A DNA stretch of 64,000 bases from Candidatus Anammoxibacter sp. (GCA_021777105.1 JAIQZQ010000054.1:26923-90922), one strand, 5' to 3'. Positions 56,156 through 63,387 are shown, counted from the first letter of the stretch. Numbers and translations are program-made. The notes: a model not told the origin generated them from the letters alone.

Positions 56156-56183
56156 TTGACAAAAAACAGGCTATATATATAAT
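56156..56183 (+). promoter_or_regulatory. Consensus sigma-70 promoter
   Basis: TTGACA (56156-56161), a 16-base spacer and TATAAT (56178-56183): both hexamers match the consensus exactly. The expected transcription start near 56190 gives a leader of about 110 bases before the cobalamin riboswitch at 56300. No other candidate this strong was noticed in the window. Confidence 0.75.
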
Positions 56184-56299
56184 TGGCGGCTTCACATCAA
56201 ACATTATACTACCCGCAAGAAGTTTTGGGGGTTTTTATTTGTATAAGGAGCGAAATATACCATAGTTTAAAATCAACCTAGTTTACTAAACAATTTATT

Positions 56300-56447
56300 A
56301 TTACAGGCCAAGGGAAGTCCCTAAATGGGCACGGGCCCGCCGCTGTATTTGGCGACGAAAATTGCATTTATGCCACTTTTTCATATTAATGAAATGGGAA
56401 GGCGCAATGAGTAGGATGAACCAATAGTCAGAAGACCTGCCTGTAAT
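56300..56447 (+). ncRNA. Cobalamin riboswitch (compact), followed by terminator
   Basis: The conserved blocks of a B12 riboswitch are in order: AAGGGAAGTCCC, GGGCCCGCCGCTGTATTTGG, GCCACT near 56372, ATGGGAAGGCGCAATGAGTA and the B12-box variant AGTCAGAAGACCTGCC. Helix P1 closes it: ATTACAGGC at 56300-56308 pairs with GCCTGTAAT at 56439-56447. There is a consensus promoter upstream and a strong terminator at 56572-56610, but no convincing ORF between the riboswitch and the terminator. Confidence 0.88.
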
Positions 56448-56571
56448 TAAAAATGTTTGACCAAAAATAGAAATTATTTATGGTTAAACGAAATCACTTA
56501 TCTTCGTGGTGGAGAGGATGTGAAGGGAAATATCTATAATTGCGCGCTCATGCGCGATATACGCATATGAA

Positions 56572-56610
56572 AAGCCCGGATCTCTTTATCAAGAGATCCG
56601 GGCTTTTTTT
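56572..56610 (+). terminator. Strong Rho-independent terminator
   Basis: A perfect 15-bp stem AAGCCCGGATCTCTT / AAGAGATCCGGGCTT around the loop TATC, followed by T5. It begins 124 bases after the first cobalamin riboswitch and can serve as its attenuator or as the end of a short transcript. Confidence 0.92.
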
Positions 56611-56630
56611 ATGGACTGATGCGCAAAAAG

Positions 56631-56679
56631 CAAAGCGGGTAGGGGAGACTTTAGTCTCCCTTATTAAAGTTCATTTTAA
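56631..56679. repeat. Repeat B, copy 4
   Basis: AAAGCGGGTAGGGGAGACTT, then TAGTCTCCCTTATTAAAGTT and CATTTTAAAACCA; the closest relative of copy 1 at 1720-1771. Confidence 0.7.
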
Positions 56680-56719
56680 AACCACCGGCGATTAAAGAGG
56701 ACATTTTTGACCGTTTTTT

Positions 56720-56880
56720 CCCCCTCCCGAGATGGGCGGAGAGGGGAATTTGGCTTTTGTGCTTATTTTGACTTAAATCACAAACGTAAAAACTTTTCAC
56801 CCATTTGGTGGAATATTTAAATTAAATATATACCTTTAATTCCCCCTCCCTTGATGGGAGGGGTTAGGGGAGGGTGATAA
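56720..56880. repeat. MITE-like element A, copy 3 (left end degenerate)
   Basis: The right half is intact (ATATATACCTTTAATTCCCC, GGGGTTAGGGGAGGGTGATA). The left end is rearranged to CCCCCTCCCGAGATGGGCGG followed by AGAGGGGAATTTGGC. It lies between the two cobalamin riboswitches. Confidence 0.7.
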
Positions 56881-56955
56881 GAGTCGCTCAATTTAGGTTT
56901 AAGAAAGGAGGTTTCATTTAAAACATAACGCATTAGAAATACCCTGAAATTTTTA

Positions 56956-57310
56956 TGCGAGCACGATTCAAGGGAATTCCATATTTGAATTTGCTTCAAA
57001 TGATGGAAGCTGCCCCGCAACTGTATCCGGCGACAAACTCCGCAACAGGGCTCACTTAAAAATAACTTTCCATTTTAGTATCTATTCAGCAAAAGATTTA
57101 TCCAAAGCATTTGAAAATTCATTAGATTTCCCTCTTTAGAAAAGAGGGAGTAAGGGAGATTTGAATAGAGTATACCACTGAAAAAACTCTGAATAGTTGC
57201 TAATTTTAAAACTATTTTTAAGTGATCCCTTAGCCACTGTTTCAATTTAATGAAATGGGAAGGCGCGGAATCAGGACGACCCGGTAGCCAGAAGACCTAT
57301 CCTGATCGCA
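56956..57310 (+). ncRNA. Cobalamin riboswitch with long peripheral arm, upstream of porin
   Basis: Conserved blocks: TTCAAGGGAATTCC, GGAAGCTGCCCCGCAACTGT, GCCACTGTTT, AATGGGAAGGCGCGGAATCA and AGCCAGAAGACCTATCC. TGCGA at 56956 and TCGCA at 57306 can close P1. Between the CCGCAACTGT and GCCACTG blocks lies an extra arm: 57047-57064 pairs with 57213-57230 over 18 bases with one mismatch, capped by 148 bases. The porin start codon follows 59 bases after the riboswitch. A TTTCCC/GGGAAA hairpin at 57340-57355 lies directly before the AAGGAGG ribosome site and may be part of the expression platform (inference). Confidence 0.85.
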
Positions 57311-57368
57311 ATTATTTACTATATATATTATAACCATTGTTTCCCGAGGGGGAAAAAGGAGGTTTACA

Positions 57369-58835
57369 GTGAAGTTTAATATTGGTTTGTGTTGCTTGTT
57401 GTCGTTATTTATATGCGCCGGTTTGCGCGCCGAAACCCAGGAAGATAGGATTAAAAACCTTGAAAACCGTTTAAACACAGTTGAAGGCCATCTCAATAAA
57501 CTGGATGAATATTATGTTAAGGTGGACAACATTGAGTCTGATTTCTCAAGGCTGTCACAAGGATCAGGTCAAAAAAGCGGCGGAGCGCCGGCTTATGAAG
57601 AGCGTATCAGAAACCTTGAATATGAAGTGCTCGGTTTAAAAGATAGGAACACCTTGATGGACATGACAGATGAAATAAGAAGGGTTCAGGAGTTTGTTTG
57701 TAAAAATGGCCATGTCTATTCCGTGATGAGCTCTGATAAACGATGCCCCATTGACGGCCTTAAGCAAAAAAGCAGAAACCGTTACAAATTGTTTAAATTT
57801 GCAAGAAGGGAAAGCATCTCTGAAAGAATAGGAGCAGCCCTTGAAGAGGAATTTGACAGACGCATAGTGGTTGGAGCCAGTGGCACGGGCATTGTTCAAC
57901 AGATTGTAAGTAGCGACCAAAAAGAGAGAGGGTTTGCCGAAGGTTCATTCGACTTGCTGTTTATTAGCAATCCATTGCTTTACACTACCTTTTTTATCGA
58001 TTTAGAAGCAATAGGCGGCAATGGCCCGGACGAAATAATAGCCTCTTTTTCCGGGTTAAACGACGATTCCGGATCATTGCAGGACGATGACGAAGTTGAT
58101 AGATTGTCAGTGCGGGAAGTATGGTTGGAATCGCATCTTTTAGGCGAAAGATTAAGGCTGGTTGGCGGAAAGATTGATTTGACCAATTATTTTGACTCTA
58201 ACACAATCGCTAATGATGAAACCACTCAGTTTATAACATCCGCTTTTGTTAATAACGCGACAATGGAAGCCCCTGATAACGGGCCTGGTATTGTCGCGTT
58301 TTTTGACACAAGAAAGGGTTTTACATTCGGGCTGGGACTTCAAAGCGATGATAATTCAGGTTTTAACGTCACGGATGATATTTATGCCATAGGTGAAATT
58401 GGTTACAGGTCGCATATGTTTTTTAACCAGGAAGGAAATTACCGCATTTGGGGCAGGATAAACGGCGGCAAAGAAGATAATGCAGGATTCGGCGTCAGCA
58501 TCGACCAAAACATTTCAACCCGTTTTACAGCATTTGCGCGTTATGGGGCTAATGAAGAAGATACCGGCGACGCCGAGATCGCAAGCGCGTGGAGCGCCGG
58601 CTTGAGATTTCGCTCACCTTTCTTTTCCAGAGTAAATGATGAAGTTGCCGTTGCGTTCGGCTCATTAAATCTTGTTGGTGGAGATGACGAAAGCTCGACG
58701 GAAGTTTATTATAAATACCAGATCAATGATCATTTTGCAATAACGCCGAATTTCCAGGCAATATTTGATCCGGCGGGGCTCGGTAGCGACGATACGGTAG
58801 CCGTTGCCGGCATAAGGACTCAAATTGAATTTTAA
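57369..58835 (+). CDS. OprB-like outer-membrane porin under B12 riboswitch (488 aa)
   Basis: A signal peptide (LCCLLSLFICAGLRAE) is followed by a coiled coil at about 22-100 (RIKNLENRLNTVEGHLNKLD), a small segment with Cys111, His115 and Cys126 (CKNGHVYS, KRCPIDG) that looks like part of a metal ribbon, and then a beta-barrel to the final Phe (GIRTQIEF). The barrel pattern, with paired strands such as RLRLVGGKIDLTNYFDSN, fits carbohydrate-selective (OprB-type) porins. The start is GTG, with AAGGAGG 7 bases upstream. A cobalamin riboswitch lies directly upstream, so synthesis should fall when B12 is plentiful (family rule). That would fit uptake of a corrinoid, metal or related nutrient, although OprB proteins are not known B12 porters. 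Substrate unknown. Confidence 0.82.
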   Translation: MKFNIGLCCLLSLFICAGLRAETQEDRIKNLENRLNTVEGHLNKLDEYYVKVDNIESDFSRLSQGSGQKSGGAPAYEERIRNLEYEVLGLKDRNTLMDMTDEIRRVQEFVCKNGHVYSVMSSDKRCPIDGLKQKSRNRYKLFKFARRESISERIGAALEEEFDRRIVVGASGTGIVQQIVSSDQKERGFAEGSFDLLFISNPLLYTTFFIDLEAIGGNGPDEIIASFSGLNDDSGSLQDDDEVDRLSVREVWLESHLLGERLRLVGGKIDLTNYFDSNTIANDETTQFITSAFVNNATMEAPDNGPGIVAFFDTRKGFTFGLGLQSDDNSGFNVTDDIYAIGEIGYRSHMFFNQEGNYRIWGRINGGKEDNAGFGVSIDQNISTRFTAFARYGANEEDTGDAEIASAWSAGLRFRSPFFSRVNDEVAVAFGSLNLVGGDDESSTEVYYKYQINDHFAITPNFQAIFDPAGLGSDDTVAVAGIRTQIEF

Positions 58836-58850
58836 TTTTTTATTTTACAC

Positions 58851-58972
58851 TCGTTTACGCTCGTTCCAATGCTCTGCGTTGGAATGCCCGGTTCGACGCT
58901 CTGCGTCGTAGAATGGACGCAGAGCGTCCTGCGTAGGTTCCCACGCAGAGCGTAGGAACCAGAAGGAACAAT
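58851..58972. repeat. REP-like hairpin array between porin and propeller genes
   Basis: A string of palindromes: CGTTCCAATGCTCTGCGTTG with GAATG, TTCGACGCTCTGCGTCG, GGACGCAGAGCGTCC and GGTTCCCACGCAGAGCGTAG with GAACC. The loop context GCTCTGC resembles the other arrays while the stems differ. It interrupts what would otherwise be a porin/propeller operon. Confidence 0.7.
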
Positions 58973-59068
58973 TTAGTAAAAAAAAAGAAAGGAGGCCTTA
59001 ACAAAAAAATCTGAAACAAAACATTTTCAAATTTCCCACTAACTTTAACGATTATAAGGAGTATGCAG

Positions 59069-60271
59069 ATGCTTAAAAAATATAGAAGGCTGTTTTTGTC
59101 TGTTTTTGCGGCAGGAGTAATTTTATCAGGGATAGCCGCAAGCCAGAAGAGTTTTGCGGATGATAAAAAGATCGGCTACGATCCTAAGTCCGTTGTATTT
59201 GTAACAAACAGAGATTCAAGCGATATTGCGGTTATAGATATGAAAACCGACGCTATTGTTGACCGCATCCCGGTTGAAAATTTTGCAAACCCGCATATGG
59301 CAGTGGCCACTAATGACGGTAAATACATTCTTGCGACAGGCACAAACGCAAATTTTGTTGCTATAATTGACCTTGAAACAAGGGAAATGTCTAAAGTAAG
59401 GCTTGGATTGATGCCTGAACATTTTGATATTTCTGCCGACAACAAACACGCTTATATTGGAAACATGGGCAACGGCGAAGTTTCAGTTGTTGATATAGAA
59501 AACAAGGTTGTAGTAAACAAAATTGCCGGCTTCTATGAACCGCACGGCCCGGTTTGCATACCAGGCGGCGAAAAGGTGTATGTTGGAAATATGGGAGCCC
59601 ATGAAGTTGGCGTTATAGATGTAAAGAGCGGCAAATTAGTTAGAAGAATTGAGATCGGTAGCGCCTTTATGATGGCAATGGTTGACATGCCTAATAAGCT
59701 CTCTGAATTAATCGGCATAGCAAATCCAACATTAACGACTGACGGCCGTTACGCTTATGCCGCGGACGGCGATTCAAATCAGGTAGCGGTTATTGACACT
59801 GAAACCGACAGCGTAATAGCCACTATCCCTGTTGGCGACGAGCCATGGCGCGCTTACGCGTCGCCTGACGGCACAAAGATGATGGTGCCGAATAATGGCG
59901 ACCAGACAGTTTCAGTAATCGACACAAAAACAAACAAAGTTATTTCAACTTTTCCAGGCGGCGAAGATATGACCGGCATCAACTATGTTAACGGCGGCAA
60001 AAAGGCGTATGTTATAAGCCGCGGGGAAAGCGCTGTATATGTGTTTGATATGGAAAAGATGAAAGAGTCAAAGAGGATTAAATTTGATCAGGATATGACG
60101 TTTGAAACAGCGTCTACAACCCCTGACGGCAAGAAAGTGTATCTCGCCGCATCTCAGGCAAATTCCGTTATCGTGCTTGACGGCGATACCGACGAATATA
60201 CACAGATACCAAACGTAGGCCTTTCACCATGGGCTGTAACAATTGTGGCGGGAGCTAACTACTGCCATTAA
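59069..60271 (+). CDS. Periplasmic YVTN-family beta-propeller protein (400 aa)
   Basis: A signal peptide (LFLSVFAAGVILSGIAAS, cleavage near SFADD) precedes about seven blades of the YVTN/surface-antigen type, each with a core like SVVDIENKVVVNKI, GVIDVKSGKLVRRIEIG or AVIDTETDSVIATIPVGDEP. The fold is related to the cytochrome d1/NirF propellers, but I see no CXXCH haem motif. The C-terminus ends YCH. An ATG at 59063 is only one base after the AAGGAG site; the ATG at 59069 has 7-base spacing, so I use it. It is followed by the hairpin at 60309-60347 and by the NosL-S41 gene. The function is unknown; the propeller may bind a partner protein or a metal cofactor (inference). Confidence 0.83.
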   Translation: MLKKYRRLFLSVFAAGVILSGIAASQKSFADDKKIGYDPKSVVFVTNRDSSDIAVIDMKTDAIVDRIPVENFANPHMAVATNDGKYILATGTNANFVAIIDLETREMSKVRLGLMPEHFDISADNKHAYIGNMGNGEVSVVDIENKVVVNKIAGFYEPHGPVCIPGGEKVYVGNMGAHEVGVIDVKSGKLVRRIEIGSAFMMAMVDMPNKLSELIGIANPTLTTDGRYAYAADGDSNQVAVIDTETDSVIATIPVGDEPWRAYASPDGTKMMVPNNGDQTVSVIDTKTNKVISTFPGGEDMTGINYVNGGKKAYVISRGESAVYVFDMEKMKESKRIKFDQDMTFETASTTPDGKKVYLAASQANSVIVLDGDTDEYTQIPNVGLSPWAVTIVAGANYCH

Positions 60272-60308
60272 TCCGGCAAAACAGTTCTGATTTTAAAAAC
60301 AGCAAAAG

Positions 60309-60347
60309 GGGCAAGGAGCAAGCGAAGCTTTAGCTTTCTCCTTGCCC
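60309..60347 (+). terminator. Hairpin after propeller gene
   Basis: GGGCAAGGAG (60309-60318) pairs perfectly with CTCCTTGCCC (60338-60347), and an inner AAGCGAAGCTTTAGCTT palindrome sits in the loop. There is no T run after it, so it may be a weak terminator or an mRNA-stabilising structure. Confidence 0.45.
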
Positions 60348-60409
60348 AATTGCGCTAATCGTCAAACCCGATGAGGGCTGAGATGACGACAATAATAAAG
60401 CTACTATAT

Positions 60410-60474
60410 TGAATTTAAATATATTCCTTTAATTCCCCCTCCCTTGATGGGAGGGGTTAGGGGAGGGTGATAAG
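60410..60474. repeat. MITE-like element A, copy 4 (right half only)
   Basis: TTGAATTTAAATATATTCCT, then AATTCCCCCTCCCTTGATGG and GGGGTTAGGGGAGGGTGATA. The left end is missing. Confidence 0.75.
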
Positions 60475-60504
60475 ATCGATCATTAATCGCTATTGTTTTA
60501 CCGC

Positions 60505-60563
60505 TCGTTACAACGGCTCCGCCTTGTAACGCAGTGTTCCATGAGGCTCCGCCTCATACCATT
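60505..60563. repeat. REP-like palindrome pair
   Basis: CGTTACAACGGCTCCGCCTT with GTAACGCAGTGTTCC, then ATGAGGCTCCGCCTCAT. It is the same unit as at 34294 and 49792, and lies just before the likely start of the NosL-S41 gene, so an in-frame start at 60493 would wrongly translate it. Confidence 0.75.
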
Positions 60564-60606
60564 GGAAAAAACAATTGCAACGAACCTTAACCCTCCACAT
60601 AAAAAT

Positions 60607-62241
60607 ATGCATCACAATCTCATCTATTTAATTAAAAGGTTGCCCGCGCAACCACGCGTATCACTGTTTTTAACAGCGCTCTTGTTTTGCGCGTTAAACA
60701 GTTTAACACCGCAAGCATTTTCACATCTAATTGACGGAGCCCTGCGGCCAAAACCCTCCATAATTGAGCAAACCAAAAAGTCTGAACATTACAAAATAGA
60801 GTTTTCATACTACACTATAAGCTCAATAAAAATTGTTGATTTAACCGTTAACATCAAAGATATAAACACAGGCGCATATTATGATAAAGATGTGTCGTTT
60901 CAGATAAGGGATGAAAAAGGCGAAACGTTTGACACATATCAACCCTACCTTGATAGCGAGCACAACTTTAAGACGCGCCCGGCAGTTAAAGATTACGGTA
61001 AATATACATTTATATTGAGGTTTAACGACAAAGGGATTGAAAACCAATTTGAATTTCCCTTTGAAGTTATAAAAGAGGACAGCAAAAACATTTGCTATTG
61101 GTGCTCAATGTCAATTGAGAATTGCCCTACCATCCATTACCTGCATTTTAAAGCCGGCAAAACTGAAAAAACCTGCTGCGCCCATTGCGCGCTTGACGTT
61201 AAAAATAGATACAACGAAAAAATTCTCGCAATAGAAACAGATGATTACAGGAGCGCTAAAAAGTTTGATATCAGCAAAGGATGGTTTGCCCTGGATTCAG
61301 ATATGAGCATCGAAAACTCAATGCCCCCTTTTGTGTTCCCCTTTGACTCTAAGGAAGAGGCTGAAAAGTTCCAGAAAACTCATGGAGGCAAAATCGTTGA
61401 TTACAAAACCCTGGCAAAACAGGTTCACGGCGAGGACGAGGACGATTACCAATCAAACGAGTTTAACAACCTTCTATTTCTCGAAGACCTTTTCAATAAC
61501 ATCGCAAAAAACTACTACAAAGATGTTGAAATTAATGACCTTGTAAACAAATCAATTGAAGCGGCAATGGGTATGCTGGATAAGGACAGCCGGCTAAAAA
61601 AGATTGAGCCCTCTTCCCTTGATTTTATCAGAGGCTTTGACAGGGCCGACTCTATTAAAGACGCAAAAGTATTAAACAATAATATCGGATATATAAAGAT
61701 TGCCTTTTTTGGACGAAGGTCCAAAGAAGACTTTACAACCGCAATGAACAAATTAATTTTAAAAAAGATTAAAGGTTTGATAATAGATTTAAGAGACAAC
61801 CCCGGCGGCAACATAGATGACGCCGCCCATATAATTGGAAATTTCACAAAAAACGGAACAAAAATCGCCACAATCAGCACAAGGGGAAAGGACAGAGAAT
61901 ACATTGACGACTCAAACAATAAATGGAACCACCCTCTGGCCATTTTAATAAACAACTCCACCGCAAGCAGCGCCGAAATGTTCGCAGCCTCCCTGCGCTT
62001 CCACGCCCAGGCAACGCTGATAGGCAAAAACAGTTACGGCAAAAACACAATACAAAAAGCCTACCCTTTAAACAACGAACACACCCTCTTCCTTACCACC
62101 GGCAAATACCGCCTGCCGAATAATGAGATTATTGAAAACAAAGGCGTAACGCCTGATTATAAGGAAAAAGACCCTGAACAACAACTCGCCAAGGCAGTAG
62201 ATGTTTTGCAAAATATGATCAAAGATGTCGCTGTAAAATAG
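60607..62241 (+). CDS. NosL-like domain fused to S41 (C-terminal processing) protease, 544 aa
   Basis: The signal segment is VSLFLTALLFCALNSL. Residues about 50-155 form a beta-sandwich like YtkA/FixH-type domains (IKIVDLTVNIKDINTGAYYD). About 160-260 is NosL-like, with Cys163, Cys166, Met168, Cys173, Cys190, Cys191 and Cys194 (CYWCSM; TCCAHC). The C-terminal third is a Peptidase_S41 core: RGFDRADSIK, GLIIDLRDNPGGN, NNSTASSAEMFAASLR and GKNSYGKNTIQ. Aligned to E. coli Tsp, the catalytic Ser454 and Lys479 stand at the exact 25-residue spacing, while the Asp position is Phe. No PDZ domain lies before the core. I chose the ATG at 60607; the upstream in-frame ATG at 60493 reads through a REP repeat. 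There is no clear Shine-Dalgarno. NosL is a copper-binding assembly factor in its known context; that role here is inference. Confidence 0.82.
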   Translation: MHHNLIYLIKRLPAQPRVSLFLTALLFCALNSLTPQAFSHLIDGALRPKPSIIEQTKKSEHYKIEFSYYTISSIKIVDLTVNIKDINTGAYYDKDVSFQIRDEKGETFDTYQPYLDSEHNFKTRPAVKDYGKYTFILRFNDKGIENQFEFPFEVIKEDSKNICYWCSMSIENCPTIHYLHFKAGKTEKTCCAHCALDVKNRYNEKILAIETDDYRSAKKFDISKGWFALDSDMSIENSMPPFVFPFDSKEEAEKFQKTHGGKIVDYKTLAKQVHGEDEDDYQSNEFNNLLFLEDLFNNIAKNYYKDVEINDLVNKSIEAAMGMLDKDSRLKKIEPSSLDFIRGFDRADSIKDAKVLNNNIGYIKIAFFGRRSKEDFTTAMNKLILKKIKGLIIDLRDNPGGNIDDAAHIIGNFTKNGTKIATISTRGKDREYIDDSNNKWNHPLAILINNSTASSAEMFAASLRFHAQATLIGKNSYGKNTIQKAYPLNNEHTLFLTTGKYRLPNNEIIENKGVTPDYKEKDPEQQLAKAVDVLQNMIKDVAVK

Positions 62242-62282
62242 CGGATAAAGAGAGAGGGGGTTTTAAGTTCTTATAAATAAAC

Positions 62283-62312
62283 AGTGGCACAGGCATCCCT
62301 GCCTGTGTTTCC
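62283..62312. repeat. CAGGCATCC-type hairpin
   Basis: GTGGCACAGGCATCCCTGCC followed by TGTG; the same class as at 53885-53915 and after the PKD genes. It lies downstream of the NosL-S41 gene. Confidence 0.6.
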
Positions 62313-62418
62313 ATTGATTGTTGCGCAACTAAAAATTTAATGGATTTAATGCATAAAACTACTACAATACTAAAAAATCTATAAATATGATAAAATAATC
62401 AAAAAAGGTTCTTTTACC

Positions 62419-62922
62419 GTGATTAAGTTTAATGAGCTATTTCTAACGTTAAATAATAATGAAGTTCGTTATATGATAGCCGGCGGAGTAGCTGTTAATT
62501 TGTATGGTATTGAAAGAGCCACGGCGGATATTGATATTATTGTCGAACTGGAAAGCAACAACCTTGCCCGTTTCGTTGATTCCGTAAAAGCGCTGGGTTT
62601 TAAACCTAAAATACCGGTTAAGATAGAAGATTTTTTGAGCAAAGAGAATAGAGAATGTTGGATTAAGGAGAAAGGCATGATGGTTTTCAGCCTTTACGAC
62701 CCAAAAGCTCCATATTTTGTGGTAGACATCTTTGTTAATATACCCTTTATATTCAAAGATGTTTATGAAAAACGAATCACTATAAATTCCGGAAAAATAA
62801 CTATACCTTTGGTTCCAATAAACGAACTAATGAAAATGAAAGAGAATACAGGACGGCCTAAGGATACGGCAGACCTGTTTTATCTAAAAAAAATTAAGGA
62901 TGAATGGAATGAAAAGCAATAG
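62419..62922 (+). CDS. AbiEii/DUF6036-type nucleotidyltransferase (167 aa)
   Basis: A nucleotidyltransferase-fold protein starting with GTG. Its signature is YMIAGGVAVNLYGIERATAD followed by IDIIVEL, with the Gly-Gly motif and the Asp-X-Asp pair (DID) expected for the AbiEii/MNT-like clan. A later Lys-rich helix region (PINELMKMKENTGRPKDTAD) is typical of the group and lies close to the C-terminus. These proteins occur in type IV-like toxin-antitoxin or abortive-infection modules. The gene overlaps the next small gene by 14 bases, so the two are translationally coupled. AAAAGG lies about 10 bases before the start. Whether it acts as a toxin here is not shown. Confidence 0.78.
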   Translation: MIKFNELFLTLNNNEVRYMIAGGVAVNLYGIERATADIDIIVELESNNLARFVDSVKALGFKPKIPVKIEDFLSKENRECWIKEKGMMVFSLYDPKAPYFVVDIFVNIPFIFKDVYEKRITINSGKITIPLVPINELMKMKENTGRPKDTADLFYLKKIKDEWNEKQ

Positions 62923-63085
62923 CCCGCTACTTTATTATAAAACGCAAAAAGAGATTGAAACATACAGGCGTAAACCGGTTAAAGATAAATTAAATTGGCT
63001 TGAAGCGCAAATGGAGTTTTACCACGCCTTTATGCCTGAAAAAGCAAAAGATATAAGGGATAGATTAAATAATGGCAAATTGTAG
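62909..63085 (+). CDS. Small partner protein of the nucleotidyltransferase (58 aa)
   Basis: A helical protein MKSNSPLLYYKTQKEIETYR with a segment PVKDKLNWLEAQMEFYHAFM. I do not know its fold, but short proteins with a KLxWLEEA-like helix occur beside nucleotidyltransferases of this clan (from memory, not checked). An in-frame ATG at 62900 exists, but AAGGA lies at the proper 8-base spacing only for the ATG at 62909. It overlaps the previous gene's end by 14 bases, as in many toxin-antitoxin pairs. Being the smaller protein, it may be the antitoxin-like or accessory part (inference). Confidence 0.68.
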   Translation: MKSNSPLLYYKTQKEIETYRRKPVKDKLNWLEAQMEFYHAFMPEKAKDIRDRLNNGKL

Positions 63086-63128
63086 CCAAAACTCTGGATT
63101 TGGCTCTCACTATTTGTTCAAGGCTAAG

Positions 63129-63171
63129 CCATTAAACCAATAAAAATGAAATATTTTTATTGGTTTAATGG
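63129..63171. terminator. Perfect 19-bp hairpin between convergent genes
   Basis: CCATTAAACCAATAAAAAT (63129-63147) pairs with ATTTTTATTGGTTTAATGG (63153-63171) around a five-base loop. It stands between a plus-strand gene end (63085) and a minus-strand gene end (63379), so it may serve as a bidirectional terminator. T5 tracts are inside the stem rather than after it. Confidence 0.45.
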
Positions 63172-63331
63172 TTCCAAAGCCGGTTTGAGCTCCAAGTGGA
63201 TTTAAGAAATATCGTGCATTGTTGGTTAAATACCTCTGACCTGAACCAATGTTGTTACTATTAATGAATCGCTCCACAACTCCAGTTTGGTTACGATTCT
63301 GAAAGCTTGCTTTTACTTTTGCCTTTCATTC

Positions 63332-63387
63332 ACCGATCACCAATCACCAATTACCGATTACAATTTACCGATCACCGATCACCCCTC
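63332..63387. repeat. Degenerate 7-bp tandem repeat
   Basis: Eight units in a row: ACCGATC, ACCAATC, ACCAATT, ACCGATT, ACAATTT, ACCGATC, ACCGATC, ACCCCTC. The last units overlap the stop codon of the TPR gene on the minus strand. Confidence 0.6.

Noticed and set aside
56480..56539. A 19-codon ORF (MVKRNHLSSWWRGCEGKYL) between the first riboswitch and its terminator
   Set aside because: No Shine-Dalgarno and no resemblance to a known leader peptide; kept only as a possibility within the ncRNA finding.
60493..60606. N-terminal extension of the NosL-S41 protein from an upstream ATG
   Set aside because: It would translate a REP palindrome and destroy the signal peptide; the ATG at 60607 precedes a normal signal.
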